64,000 nt of DNA from VXRJ01 sp964636705 (GTDB taxonomy: Bacteria > Acidobacteriota > Vicinamibacteria > Vicinamibacterales > UBA8438), in contig CAZWUJ010000001.1 in NCBI GenBank assembly GCA_964636705.1, positions 124,001 to 188,000 on the forward strand. Direction: 5' to 3'. The position numbers were made by a program, and so were the translations under genes. Below the pieces are notes generated by a model that saw only the letters and a program-made list of their open reading frames with translations, was not told the DNA's origin and ran no database searches. Shown one piece after another: positions 17,998-26,824 of the stretch. How positions within the stretch are numbered: position 1 is the stretch's first letter; each line of letters begins with the position of its first letter.

Positions 17998-19329
17998 TTA
18001 CGCGAGCAACGGATCCAGCGGAAGCTTGCCGGTGGCGTGCCCGAGCGAATCGACCGGCACGCCCAGCTTGTCGAGCAGGCTGAGGTGCAGGTTCGCCAGC
18101 GGCGTGTCCTCCGTGTACCGAATGTGGTGACCGCCCGTCCCCGCGCCGCCGCCCGCCAACACGATCGGCAGGTTCTCCGAAGCGTGGGCGTTGCTGTCAG
18201 CCATTCCCGCACCGTAGACGATCATCGCGTTGTCCAGCAGCGTCCCGTCGCCGTCCGGGGTTGCCGCCAACCGGTCGAGGAACTGGGCGAAGAGCTGCAC
18301 ATGGTACTGGTTGATCTTCGTCAGCTTCGCCAACTTCGCCGGATCCCTCTGGTGGTGCGAAATCGGGTGGTGCGCATCCGGTACGCCGATCTCGGCGTAG
18401 GTCCGGCCGGTGATTTCGCGTCCCAGCATGAAGGTGGTGACCCGCGTCAGGTCGGTCTCCCAGGCGAGCGCCTGCAGGTCGAACATCAACCTGACGTGCT
18501 CACCGAACGTCGACGGGATTCCCGACGGCTGATCCACGACCGGAAGCTCACGATCACTCTGGGCCTCGGCCATCTGAATCCGCCGCTCGATGTCGCGGAC
18601 CGCATCGAGGTACTGTACCAGCTTCGCCCGGTCGCCGGCTCCCAGCTCGCGCGACAGGTCGGCGGCCCGCTCGGTGACTGAATCCAGCAGACTGGCGTCC
18701 TTCTTCAGCCGCGCCCTTCGGACCTCGGGATCGGTCGTGCCGGTGTCACTGAAGAGGCGCTCGAAGACGACCCGCGGATTGTTCTCCATCGGCAGCGGCG
18801 TCGTGTCGTTCGCCCAGGCTATCGTGTTGGTGTAGGCACACGAGAAGCCGTCGTCGCACGAGCCGGCGAAGTCGCGGCCATCGATCGCCAGCTCCAGCGT
18901 GGCAAGCTGCGTCTCGCGGCCGAGCACGCGTCCGGCGAGCTGGTCGGCGGAGACTGCGGCCAACAGGTTGGAACCATCGTCCTGCTTTGACGGCACGCCG
19001 GTCAGGAAGCGGGTCGACGAGCGGGCGTGCGGCCCCTCGCTCTCGACGCCATGCATTCCCGAGAGGACCTGGACGTACTGCCGGAACGGCTCGAGAGGCC
19101 GCATGATGGCCGGGAACTCGAATCCGGCTCCCTCCGCCTTCGGCGTCCAATGGGGCATCATCATGCCGTTCGGGACATAGACGATCCCGAGGCGCTTGAT
19201 GGGTGCTGCCGCGGTCCGGCGCATTGCCGCGAACGCCGGCACCATTCCGTCGAGCAACGGCAACGAGATCGACGCCCCCAGGCCGCGCAGCACGGTTCGG
19301 CGCGAAATCGCCTTACGGGTGATCATCAT
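17998..19329 (-). CDS. DUF1552 protein, module copy 1
   Basis: A 443-residue DUF1552 protein. The N-terminus SRRTVLRGLGASISLPLLDG has a twin-arginine-like signal, so Tat export of a folded, perhaps metal-loaded protein is likely. A histidine cluster, DAHHPISHHQRDP at about residues 310-325, is conserved in all four copies of this window. A cysteine pair (CDDGFSCAY) and the glycine-rich GGGAGTGGHH near the end are also shared. The family's activity is unknown; the His cluster suggests a metal-dependent hydrolase or redox partner, which is inference. Its ATG overlaps the DUF1592 stop by ATGA, so expression is coupled to the upstream cytochrome gene. No ankyrin gene follows directly in this copy. 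Confidence 0.9.
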   Translation of the reverse strand: MMITRKAISRRTVLRGLGASISLPLLDGMVPAFAAMRRTAAAPIKRLGIVYVPNGMMMPHWTPKAEGAGFEFPAIMRPLEPFRQYVQVLSGMHGVESEGPHARSSTRFLTGVPSKQDDGSNLLAAVSADQLAGRVLGRETQLATLELAIDGRDFAGSCDDGFSCAYTNTIAWANDTTPLPMENNPRVVFERLFSDTGTTDPEVRRARLKKDASLLDSVTERAADLSRELGAGDRAKLVQYLDAVRDIERRIQMAEAQSDRELPVVDQPSGIPSTFGEHVRLMFDLQALAWETDLTRVTTFMLGREITGRTYAEIGVPDAHHPISHHQRDPAKLAKLTKINQYHVQLFAQFLDRLAATPDGDGTLLDNAMIVYGAGMADSNAHASENLPIVLAGGGAGTGGHHIRYTEDTPLANLHLSLLDKLGVPVDSLGHATGKLPLDPLLA

Positions 19330-21794
19330 GACCCTGTCCTCCGCATCCGGAACGGGGTGCTCTGCACTATGCCGACGATGATATCCGACCACCGGTGGCC
19401 ACTGGAAGCGGCATTCCGGCCGATGGCCCGCACGGTCGGACGGTCGTAGTACTCCGGCGCCCGCCCCAGGGCGTAGGCGAGCAGCTTCTCCGTCAGCGTG
19501 GAAACGAACTGCTCGCGCCGCTCCAGGAGCAGTGAGCGCAGGCCGGTCGGTCCGTCGAATGCGGTTCCGTCGGGCAACCGGCCCGACGCGTCGATCGGCA
19601 GTTCAGCCTCTCCCGTGGTTCGCCAGGCGCCGATGGCATCGTAGTTCTCCAGCGCCAGTCCCAGCGGATCCATCGGCGCGTGGCAAACCGAGCAGGCAGG
19701 GCTCTCGCGGTGGACGGCCAGCCGATCCCGCACCGTGGCGGCACGACCGTCCTCGCCACGGTCCGGCAGATCGGGCACGTCGGCCGGAGGCGGCGGAGGA
19801 GGCGTGCCAAGAATGTTGGTCAGCACCCATTTGCCGCGCAACACCGGCGAGGTCCGGTTGGGATACGAGGTCACCGTAAGCAGGCTGGCGTGTCCGAAGA
19901 TGCCGCCGCGCCGCTCGGCCAACTCCGGGTCGAGGGCGACCCGGCGGAAGTGGCTGCCGTAGATCCCCGGAATGCCGTAGTGGCGCGCCAGCCGCTCGTT
20001 GACGTAGGTGTAATCGGCGCCGAGCAGGTCGAGAACGCTCCGGTCCTCGCGTACCAGACTCTCGACGAACATCTCCGTCTCCCGAAGGAAGGCGTCGCGC
20101 AGGTTCTCGTCGAACTCCGGGAATGCCTTCGCGTCCGGCACGACGCGCCGCAGGTTGCGGAGGTAGAGCCACTGCCCCGCGAAATTCCGGACGAACGCCG
20201 TCGCCTTCGCGTCGGCCAGCATGCGCCGGGCTTGATCGGCCAACACTTCCGGATCGTTCAGCCGTCCCTGTTCCGCCAGATCCAGAAGGACATCGTCCGG
20301 CCCGCTGGACCACAGGAAGTAAGACAGGCGCGATGCCATCTCCAGATCGCTCAGCGCGTATACCGCGCCCGGCTCGGCATCGGCCGGATCGCGCTCGACG
20401 CGGAAAAGGAAGTCGGGCGAGATCAAGAGCCGTTCGAGAGCAAGCTGAATGCCTGCGTCGAAGCTGCCGTCGTCGCGTCCGGCACGGTAGAAGTCCATGA
20501 GCGTGGAGAGATCGGCTGCGCTAATCGGCCGGCGGTAGGCCCGCCGCGCCAGTGACGTCAGGATCTCTTCCGCGCAGGCGTCCTCCTCATCCACCACCGC
20601 ATCGTCGTCCGGCTCGCAGAGGAAGATCGCGCGCCGGCTGGGCGTGTCTCCGGGCCCCGTGCTGGCGTACGGGCCGCTGATCGCCACATGCTCCACGGCG
20701 GCGTCTCCGTCGCGCATCTCGTTCACGGCCACCGCAAAGATGCTCTGGCGCGGCTGCAGCACGCCCTCCGGCTCGGTGAAGCGCCGGACGAACGAGACGC
20801 TCACGACGCGCGGACCCGCCGTCGCTCGGAACCGCACCCGCATATTGGCGTCGGCGTAGAGCATGTACTCTTCCCACTCGGGATCGCCGAACTGGTTGCC
20901 CGCGTAGCTGGCGGGCGCCTGCGTGACGTCCGGCTCCTCGCCCCCGAACGTGAAGGTGCGAACAAGCTCGCCGTCGAGTCGCACCTGCAACTGGTGCCGC
21001 GATCCCATGCCGCGCACGTAGTTGACATAGTTCCGGTGGAGGCGGATCTCCAGGTCGTAATCGCCGTCGGCCGGGAAGTTGTGCCGAACCCCGATGCCGC
21101 CCCGGGATCCGAACGGCAAATCGTCCCCCATCCGGTCGTCCTGCGTCAGGAGGATGGGCACCTCGTAGGTCTCGGTTGCCGGCCCGGCGGGCACTTCCCC
21201 AACGGCAAGCCGCCCGATCTTCCGCGCGGCCGACAGGTAGCGTTCCATCAGCGCGGGGGAGACCGTCAGCACGTCCGCCATATTGTCGAACCCGTACTGG
21301 TCGATGTCGTCGGCTGGAAGAAGCGATTCGACGTCGACGTCGAGCGCAAGCAGGTCGCGGATGGCGTTCCCGTACTCGGCGCGGTTCAACCGGTGGAACG
21401 CCTCCGTCCGGCCCGGGTTCGGACGGGCCGCCGCGTACGCGTCTATCTCCGACTCGAGCCAGGCAGCCAGCGTGTCGTAGGTTTCGATGGCGGGGCGCGG
21501 CCGCCCGATCGGCGGCATTGCCCGGGTCCGCAGCTTCGATACGACCTTCCCCCAGGTCTCGGCGCGGGCGCCAACCCAGGTTGGGTCGACGTCGTCCAGT
21601 GAGAGCCCGGCCGTTTGCAAACGGTCGTTGTGGCAGGTGACGCAATAGCGCTGAACCGTTCGGACCAGCAACTCCGCCTCGGCCGGCGCTTCCTGGGCAC
21701 GCGCGGCGGGAAGCGAAGCGAAGAACGACGCTGCGGCGCCGGCGAGCGCCAACACGCCGGTTGGCATCAACGCCATACGAATGCCGTGAAGCAT
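19326..21794 (-). CDS. PSD/PSCyt-type diheme cytochrome (DUF1592), module copy 1
   Basis: An 822-residue exported protein with the full planctomycete-cytochrome architecture. An N-terminal haem motif CVTCHN lies at about 51-56. PSD3 (DUF1587) follows around LNRAEYGNAIRDLLALDVD and the YGFDNMADVL stretch. A carbohydrate-binding-like middle comes next, then PSD5 (LARRAYRRP), PSD4 (SDLEMASRLSYFLWSSGPDD), PSCyt3 with its GGIFGHASLLTVTSYPNRTS stretch, a second haem motif CSVCHA at about 700, and PSD2 (EKLLAYALGRAPEYYDRP). A signal peptide precedes the first haem site. AAGGAGG lies 10 nt before the start. First gene of a two-gene operon with DUF1552. It probably transfers electrons from an unidentified substrate; family function has not been established. 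Confidence 0.93.
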   Translation of the reverse strand: MLHGIRMALMPTGVLALAGAAASFFASLPAARAQEAPAEAELLVRTVQRYCVTCHNDRLQTAGLSLDDVDPTWVGARAETWGKVVSKLRTRAMPPIGRPRPAIETYDTLAAWLESEIDAYAAARPNPGRTEAFHRLNRAEYGNAIRDLLALDVDVESLLPADDIDQYGFDNMADVLTVSPALMERYLSAARKIGRLAVGEVPAGPATETYEVPILLTQDDRMGDDLPFGSRGGIGVRHNFPADGDYDLEIRLHRNYVNYVRGMGSRHQLQVRLDGELVRTFTFGGEEPDVTQAPASYAGNQFGDPEWEEYMLYADANMRVRFRATAGPRVVSVSFVRRFTEPEGVLQPRQSIFAVAVNEMRDGDAAVEHVAISGPYASTGPGDTPSRRAIFLCEPDDDAVVDEEDACAEEILTSLARRAYRRPISAADLSTLMDFYRAGRDDGSFDAGIQLALERLLISPDFLFRVERDPADAEPGAVYALSDLEMASRLSYFLWSSGPDDVLLDLAEQGRLNDPEVLADQARRMLADAKATAFVRNFAGQWLYLRNLRRVVPDAKAFPEFDENLRDAFLRETEMFVESLVREDRSVLDLLGADYTYVNERLARHYGIPGIYGSHFRRVALDPELAERRGGIFGHASLLTVTSYPNRTSPVLRGKWVLTNILGTPPPPPPADVPDLPDRGEDGRAATVRDRLAVHRESPACSVCHAPMDPLGLALENYDAIGAWRTTGEAELPIDASGRLPDGTAFDGPTGLRSLLLERREQFVSTLTEKLLAYALGRAPEYYDRPTVRAIGRNAASSGHRWSDIIVGIVQSTPFRMRRTGS

Positions 21795-21869
21795 CGTTCG
21801 TCTGCCTCCTTGGACGCCGGATTGCGGGGGCGCCGCAACCTTATACCACTTTCGTGCCCGCTCGCCGGT

Positions 21870-23048
21870 TCACTTCCGTCGCGCGGGCAGGTGGCGGCGC
21901 AACAACTCCGTGTTGGCCCGATAGCCGCCGTCGGGTTCATCCCGAACCACCAGATTCATGTCAATCAACACTCTCAGATCCCGGAGCAGTGTAGTTTCCG
22001 TCAGCCTGGCATACGCTCGCGCCAAGCCCACATTCAACATCGGCAGCCTGTCGAGCGCGACCGTCTTGTTCAGCGGAAAGTTCAGCATCAGCTCCCGCCG
22101 GCGTCTGAACACGTGCTTCTTGCGGTAACTCCGCCGGGCGAAGCGATCGTGGATGAGTGTCCGCCAGGCGACCTCGAACTGATGCTGCTGAATGGTGTGC
22201 AGTCTCTCCAGCAGACCGTCGCGATAGCCCTCTACCGCGTAGGCGATGAACGCACCGAGGTCTCGACTTGTGCATGCCCGATGGATCTGCCGGTAGTACT
22301 CGGGCCGCGTCAGGTTGTAGAAGCTGGACAGGATGTGCGACGCGATGTCCGGAGTCCCGGCCCGCAGGAGCAGGTCGAATTCCAGCATCCGGCCGGTCCG
22401 GCCGTTTCCATCTCCGAAGGGATGGATCCACTCGATGTAGACGTGGGCTACGACCGCCTGAATCACCGCATCCGAGAAGGCTGGCCCATTCTCGCCCGCA
22501 GCGAAGTCTTCGCGCAGCCATCGGCACAGCAGGTTGACAAGCAGCGGCACGTCGGCCGCCCGGGGGCACCGGTAAGGACCGACTACCCGCTCGTCCGTAC
22601 GGAATCGTCCGGGCACCGCGTCGAAGTGCTCGCCCAACTCAGTTCCGATCTGGCGGTGGAAGTCCCGCAGGAGCCCCGCAGAAACCCGCGCAATCTCCTG
22701 CTGGCCAGCAATGTCCTCAACGATGCCGTTCATGGCGTCGAGGACGTTGCGAACCTCCCTCTCCTGGTATTCCTTGCTGGGCGGCAACGATTCTCCCGCT
22801 GCCACCTGCTGCACTTCAGAGTCGGTCAACGTGTTGCCCTCGATCGCGGTAGTAGCCTGCGCACCCTTGATCAGGGCCACCTTCTTGAGTTCCCGGTAGC
22901 GATCCGGGCTGAGCGGCGCCTCCTGGATCGCGCGGATGATCGTGTTGCACTGGCCGAGTTGATAATGGACGTCCGGACCGATCTGCCAGTGTCGGCGGAA
23001 CCACAGGTGGGGGTAGTGCTCTCTCAGCGGTTGCGGAACATCTACCAT
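21870..23048 (-). CDS. fic: Fic-domain protein with C-terminal winged helix
   Basis: A 392-residue Fic protein, a family that usually transfers AMP from ATP to target hydroxyl groups. The catalytic motif HPFGDGNGRTGR is intact. An inhibitory-helix motif of the (S/T)xxxE(G/N) type is present before it (TTAIEGN), placing it in the class with an N-terminal autoinhibitory helix. The C-terminus reads like a winged helix-turn-helix (LRDLRVLIDMNLVVRDEPDG), suggesting DNA binding and autoregulation. Start at ATG 23048; the open frame continues upstream only into the ankyrin gene and promoter. A perfect dyad sits directly against this start codon. Divergent from the ankyrin gene. Targets are unknown. 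Confidence 0.92.
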   Translation of the reverse strand: MVDVPQPLREHYPHLWFRRHWQIGPDVHYQLGQCNTIIRAIQEAPLSPDRYRELKKVALIKGAQATTAIEGNTLTDSEVQQVAAGESLPPSKEYQEREVRNVLDAMNGIVEDIAGQQEIARVSAGLLRDFHRQIGTELGEHFDAVPGRFRTDERVVGPYRCPRAADVPLLVNLLCRWLREDFAAGENGPAFSDAVIQAVVAHVYIEWIHPFGDGNGRTGRMLEFDLLLRAGTPDIASHILSSFYNLTRPEYYRQIHRACTSRDLGAFIAYAVEGYRDGLLERLHTIQQHQFEVAWRTLIHDRFARRSYRKKHVFRRRRELMLNFPLNKTVALDRLPMLNVGLARAYARLTETTLLRDLRVLIDMNLVVRDEPDGGYRANTELLRRHLPARRK

Positions 23049-23085
23049 GACAAATACATCATAGTATTTGTCTCTGAATCTGCAA
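23049..23085 (-). promoter_or_regulatory. Fic promoter with perfect dyad around the -10 box
   Basis: A perfect inverted repeat GACAAATAC-N6-GTATTTGTC covers 23049-23072, and its six-base spacer read on the minus strand is TATGAT, a near-consensus -10. TTGCAG (23085-23080) lies 16 nt upstream as -35. Transcription would begin only a few bases before ATG 23048, so the mRNA is nearly leaderless. The arrangement fits autorepression by the winged-helix part of the Fic protein. Confidence 0.6.
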
Positions 23086-23194
23086 GTGGGCTTTCTCGTC
23101 GCCGCTGCAGCCACATCGCTGATCACCCCCTCGCGCATCGGGGAGGTAGATTCGGATCGTGTCCTGCGGTACGATTCAGCAGGAAACCGCCGCC

Positions 23195-24664
23195 GTGTAT
23201 ACCTTCGCACTCGCCGTTCTTTCGTTCCTGCCTGTCGTGGCGGCCGGGCAGCCGGGTGCGTCCACTTCCGGGATCCCGGAACTGTTAGAGGCGGCACGGG
23301 CGGACGACACGCAGGGCGTGCGCATTCTGATCGACGGCGGCGCCGATGTAGGCGTCCGTCAGGGCGATGGGGCCACGGCACTCCACTGGGCAGCCCATCG
23401 CGACAATCTCGCCGTCGCCCGCATGCTGCTTGAGGCTGGGGCCGACCCGAACGCCGCCAACGATCTGGGCGCGACACCGCTCTGGCTCGCGGCCGAGAAC
23501 GGCGGTGCCCCCATGACCGAACTGCTGCTCGACGCCGGTGCGGACCCCAGCCTGACGCTGGCCATGGGCGAGACGCCGCTGATGATCGCCGCCCGGTCGG
23601 GAGCGGCGGAGACCGTCGCCCTGCTGCTCGACGCCGGTGCGAACCCCAACGCGGCCGAACGCGAACGCGGGCAAACCGCGTTGATGTGGGCCGCCGCGCA
23701 GGGACATCCCGACGTAGCGCAACTGCTGATCGACGCGGGCGCCGACCTGCACGTCCGGAGCCGAGTCTGGGATCAACTGGAAAACACGGCGGGCAACACG
23801 AACACCAGCGGCAATTTCCGGATGTCCCACGGCGGATCCACGCCGCTGCTATTCGCCGCCCGCAGGGGAGATCTCGAGACGGCGCGCGTTCTCATCGAAG
23901 CGGGGGCCGACCCCGACGACACCGCCGCGTCCGGCACCAGCGCACTCGTGATGGCGGCGCACAGCGGCCACGGTCCGCTCGGCATCTACCTGCTGGAGCA
24001 GGGGGCGGACCCGAACGCGTCCGAGGCAGGCTACACGGCTCTCCACGCCGCCGTTCTCCGTAGCCAGGTAGCGCTGGTCGAGGCGCTCCTGGACCATGGC
24101 GCCGAGGTCGACGCGCGAGTGCAGCATGGAACGCCGGGCCGCCGTTTCAGCGCCGACTTCAGCATCCGCCACCAGTTCATCGGGGCGAACGCTTTCTGGC
24201 TGGCGGCGCGCTACGGCGAGCCCGCAATCCTGCAGCTTCTCGCCAACCATCGGGCCAGTCCCTACGTCATGCCGGCCAGCGGGATGTCGGCGCTGCAGGC
24301 GGCGATGGGCGTCACGCGGAACGCCGCGGAGAACCGCCGCAACCAAGTGGACGCCCTGGAAATCGATCCGGCGGAGCTCGAGCAGATCACGCTCGACGTC
24401 GTGGGCAAGATTCTCGAGATGGGTGTCGACGTGAACCTCGCGGACGATCGAGGAAACACGGCGCTGCATGACGCGGTGCGGATCGGCTTCGCGTCGGTAG
24501 TGGACCTGCTGGCGTCACACGGCGCCTGGCTCGACGCAACCAACGAGCGGGGACAAACGCCGCTCGCTCTGGCGGAGAGTGAACTTCCGGTGCCCGGCTC
24601 CAACGGTCTCCGCACAACCCGCCCGGAGATCGCCGACCTGCTCCGCCGCCTCGGCGCCAACTGA
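23195..24664 (+). CDS. Exported ankyrin-repeat protein, copy 1
   Basis: A 489-residue protein: signal peptide (YTFALAVLSFLPVVAAG) followed by a run of about ten ankyrin repeats recognisable by GATALHWAAHRDN, GATPLWLAAENGG, GADPNA and GNTALHDAVRIGF units. One stretch without repeat consensus (about 195-225) and another (about 310-390) interrupt the array at the same places as in the other three ankyrin proteins of the window. GTG 23195 is preferred over GTG 23159 because it gives a proper signal peptide and follows AGGAAA. Ankyrin proteins bind other proteins; an exported one may act in the periplasm or on a host. It is divergent from the fic gene and not directly beside a DUF1592 operon. Confidence 0.85.
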   Translation: MYTFALAVLSFLPVVAAGQPGASTSGIPELLEAARADDTQGVRILIDGGADVGVRQGDGATALHWAAHRDNLAVARMLLEAGADPNAANDLGATPLWLAAENGGAPMTELLLDAGADPSLTLAMGETPLMIAARSGAAETVALLLDAGANPNAAERERGQTALMWAAAQGHPDVAQLLIDAGADLHVRSRVWDQLENTAGNTNTSGNFRMSHGGSTPLLFAARRGDLETARVLIEAGADPDDTAASGTSALVMAAHSGHGPLGIYLLEQGADPNASEAGYTALHAAVLRSQVALVEALLDHGAEVDARVQHGTPGRRFSADFSIRHQFIGANAFWLAARYGEPAILQLLANHRASPYVMPASGMSALQAAMGVTRNAAENRRNQVDALEIDPAELEQITLDVVGKILEMGVDVNLADDRGNTALHDAVRIGFASVVDLLASHGAWLDATNERGQTPLALAESELPVPGSNGLRTTRPEIADLLRRLGAN

Positions 24665-24688
24665 CGACGGCCGGCTGTGCCGTGTCAG
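24661..24688. terminator. Possible bidirectional hairpin between convergent genes
   Basis: CTGACGACGGC (24661-24671) pairs with GCCGTGTCAG (24679-24688) with one bulged base and a 7-nt loop. The hairpin covers the stop codons of both the ankyrin gene and the convergent peroxidase gene. No T tract follows on either strand, so it is only a candidate. Confidence 0.3.
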
Positions 24689-25875
24689 CGGGCGTTGATG
24701 AGACCGCCGGGCGGCAGGCCGCTTGGCACGCGCGCGGGGACGGTCCGATCGAAGTTCGGGTCGGTGAGAGCTTCCAGGAAGGCGATGATGTCAGCCTGTT
24801 CCCGCGAGCTCATGTCATCCACGCGCCGAAAGCGCCGCGAGAGCCGCGCCACACCCTCGGCGGTGCCGCGCCGCCGCGCCACCACGTTCGGATTCCGCGA
24901 CCGCCCCTCGTCGTAGAACTCCAGCACGTCCTCGAGCGTGGCCAGCGTCCCGTTGTGCATATAAGGGGCGGTCAGCGTCACGTTGCGCAACGTCGGCGTT
25001 CGAAACCGGTAGCGGCCCGCCCCGGTGTCGGGCTCCTCCACCAACGGGTGCTCGGCTACGCCCTCGGCCACGAGGTCGAAGTCGGAGAACATCGGCCCGC
25101 CGTGGCATCGGTCGCACCCGACTTCGTCGAACGCCTCCAACCCCCGGATCTGCTGGCGGGTTAGGGCTGACGCATCGCCTGCCCGATAGCGGTCGAACGG
25201 GCTGTCCATGGCGACGAGCGTCCGTTCGAACGCAGCAATGGCGCGACCGATCTGCGAGGCGTCGATCATCGAATCCTCGCCGTAGGCTCGGCGGAACCAC
25301 GTGACGTACTCGGGGATCGCCTGCAGGCGCTCGACCACGGCATCGAGCGCCGCCTCCTCTTCGTAGGCCGTACCGCGCATCTCTTCCAATGCCTTGAGCG
25401 GCTCGAGCGCCTGGTTCTCGAGACTCCGGACGCGGTTGTCCCAGAGCATCGGAGCGCGCTCCTGGTCAACCGACGCAGCGGTACCGTCGAACGCGATCCT
25501 CCGGCCACGGCGCCGCCGCCGCTCTACGCCGTTGAACGCGGTATTCAGGATGGTCGGGGAGTTTCGCCGGACGACCGGAATCGCCCCGCCGGACCGGTCG
25601 ACGCGCGCGGGGCCGAGGCCTACGCTGCCCGTGCCAAGCGAGAGTTCGCGGCCGTCCGCGTAGGCGAAGTCCGGGTGATGACAGGTGGCGCATGCGATGT
25701 CGCGATCGCCCGACAGGACGGGATCCCAGAACAGGAGGCGGCCCAGCGTGACGTCGGCCGGCTCCGTGTCGGCGGAAGACTGGGCCGCACCGGGTCGGCC
25801 CGCCGGGGCAGCCAGAAGTAGAGACAGAACCAGCAGCACCAGCGTCCCGCTGCGCATGATCCCATTCAGCGTCAT
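24685..25875 (-). CDS. Exported di-haem cytochrome c peroxidase/MauG family protein
   Basis: A 396-residue exported protein of the bacterial di-haem peroxidase/MauG family. Two haem c attachment motifs are visible, CATCHHP near residue 80 and CDRCHGG near residue 265. The typical C-terminal PYMHNGTLATLEDVLEFYDEG segment, where the peroxidase family has YxHxGxxxTLExVxxxY, is also present. A signal peptide (LVLLVLSLLLAAPAG) starts the protein. ATG 25875 was chosen because it directly begins the signal peptide and GAAAGG lies about 8 nt upstream; the open frame reaches 25935. It would reduce hydrogen peroxide or oxidise a protein or small molecule in the periplasm, fed by a cytochrome or quinol. 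Confidence 0.92.
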   Translation of the reverse strand: MTLNGIMRSGTLVLLVLSLLLAAPAGRPGAAQSSADTEPADVTLGRLLFWDPVLSGDRDIACATCHHPDFAYADGRELSLGTGSVGLGPARVDRSGGAIPVVRRNSPTILNTAFNGVERRRRRGRRIAFDGTAASVDQERAPMLWDNRVRSLENQALEPLKALEEMRGTAYEEEAALDAVVERLQAIPEYVTWFRRAYGEDSMIDASQIGRAIAAFERTLVAMDSPFDRYRAGDASALTRQQIRGLEAFDEVGCDRCHGGPMFSDFDLVAEGVAEHPLVEEPDTGAGRYRFRTPTLRNVTLTAPYMHNGTLATLEDVLEFYDEGRSRNPNVVARRRGTAEGVARLSRRFRRVDDMSSREQADIIAFLEALTDPNFDRTVPARVPSGLPPGGLINAR

Positions 25876-25960
25876 CGATTTGCCTTTCGGGTCCCTTTCA
25901 GGAACGAGCGGACCCGACTGTTCCGACCGCCGCATCGGCTGCTTTATTCCCGCGGCCGCA

Positions 25961-26015
25961 TTGACACGCCGGATGTGAGTCTATAGTGTGAGTCAGAATG
26001 AGTCTAATATGAATC
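25961..26015 (+). promoter_or_regulatory. Promoter with TGAGTC repeats before the first RHH/PIN pair
   Basis: TTGACA (25961-25966) and TATAGT (25982-25987) form a promoter with a short 15-nt spacer. Four copies of TGAGTC or TGAATC begin at 25976, 25989, 25999 and 26010, so the last three are spaced close to one helical turn. Ribbon-helix-helix antitoxins commonly bind such short tandem sites, so this is a likely autoregulatory operator. Confidence 0.5.
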
Positions 26016-26027
26016 ATGGAGGACGGC

Positions 26028-26291
26028 ATGCAACAACTGACGGTGCGGGGGTTCGATCGAGTGCTCATCGAGCGCATCAGGCGCCTGGCGAACGAGGACG
26101 GCATCTCGCTGAACCAGGCCGTCCTCAAGCTGCTGCGGCGCGGCGCCGCCATCGGCGCGCCGCAGGGTGGCCGAGCCGTGGTCGGAGCTTCGCTGGATCA
26201 CCTGATCGGGACCTGGACGCGGGGCGAAGCGGAAGCCATGGATCGGGCGCTGGCGGACCTTGCAAAGATTGACGAGTCGATGTGGCAATGA
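26028..26291 (+). CDS. Ribbon-helix-helix antitoxin of a VapBC/FitAB-like pair
   Basis: An 87-residue small protein with an N-terminal ribbon-helix-helix DNA-binding segment: strand QQLTVRGFD, then helices RVLIERIRRLANEDG and SLNQAVLKLLRRG. The C-terminal half (TWTRGEAEAMDRALADLAKI) would wrap the toxin's active site, as in FitA/VapB antitoxins. Start at ATG 26028 because GGAGG lies five nt upstream; an ATG at 26016 lies within the repeat operator. Its TGA overlaps the toxin ATG (ATGA), the standard coupled layout. It likely represses its own promoter alone or with the toxin. Confidence 0.85.
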   Translation: MQQLTVRGFDRVLIERIRRLANEDGISLNQAVLKLLRRGAAIGAPQGGRAVVGASLDHLIGTWTRGEAEAMDRALADLAKIDESMWQ

Positions 26292-26692
26292 GAATCCTGC
26301 TGGACTCGAACGCCTATTCGCATCTGAAGCGCGGCCATCCCCGCGCCGCGGATATCGTCCGGGCGTCGGAGGAGGTTCTGTTGTCGACGGTGGTCATCGG
26401 CGAGTTGCTCTACGGCTTCCGCCGGGGCTCGCGCCTGGACCGCAACCTCCAGGAACTGCAAGCCTTTATTGACAATCCCTACGTCACCGTCGCGCCGGTC
26501 AGCTACACGACCGCCGACCGCTACTCTCGGATCGCAGCCGCGTTGCGCGCAAAAGGCCGTCCGATTCCTTCGAACGACATCTGGATAGCAGCGCACGCGC
26601 TGGAAACCGGCGCCGATCTCCTGTCAGCGGACCGGCACTTCGCGGATGTGGACGGTGTGGCCTGGATGCCGCTCGACGGCCTGGCGCCATGA
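26288..26692 (+). CDS. vapC: PIN-domain toxin (VapC family)
   Basis: A 134-residue PIN-domain ribonuclease. Expected acidic metal ligands are visible: the first aspartate in MRILLDSNAYSHL, the glutamate in STVVIGELLYGF, and the aspartates in IPSNDIWIAAHAL and LLSADRHFADVDGV. VapC toxins cleave specific RNAs such as initiator tRNA or the 23S sarcin-ricin loop; the target here is unknown. The start overlaps the antitoxin stop by 4 nt; an upstream ATG at 26282 is also possible. It is followed by 132 bp of non-coding sequence before the convergent DUF1552 gene. Confidence 0.9.
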   Translation: MRILLDSNAYSHLKRGHPRAADIVRASEEVLLSTVVIGELLYGFRRGSRLDRNLQELQAFIDNPYVTVAPVSYTTADRYSRIAAALRAKGRPIPSNDIWIAAHALETGADLLSADRHFADVDGVAWMPLDGLAP

Positions 26693-26824
26693 ACACACCG
26701 CGAACCACCCGTGGAGGCGCCACCGCCCAAGGCCGGGGGGAGCGGCCGCTTCATTGGTATCGACCGCCCTACCCGAAATCACAGGAAGAAGTTCGCGGCG
26801 GGCCGTGAGTACATTCTGGCGGTG

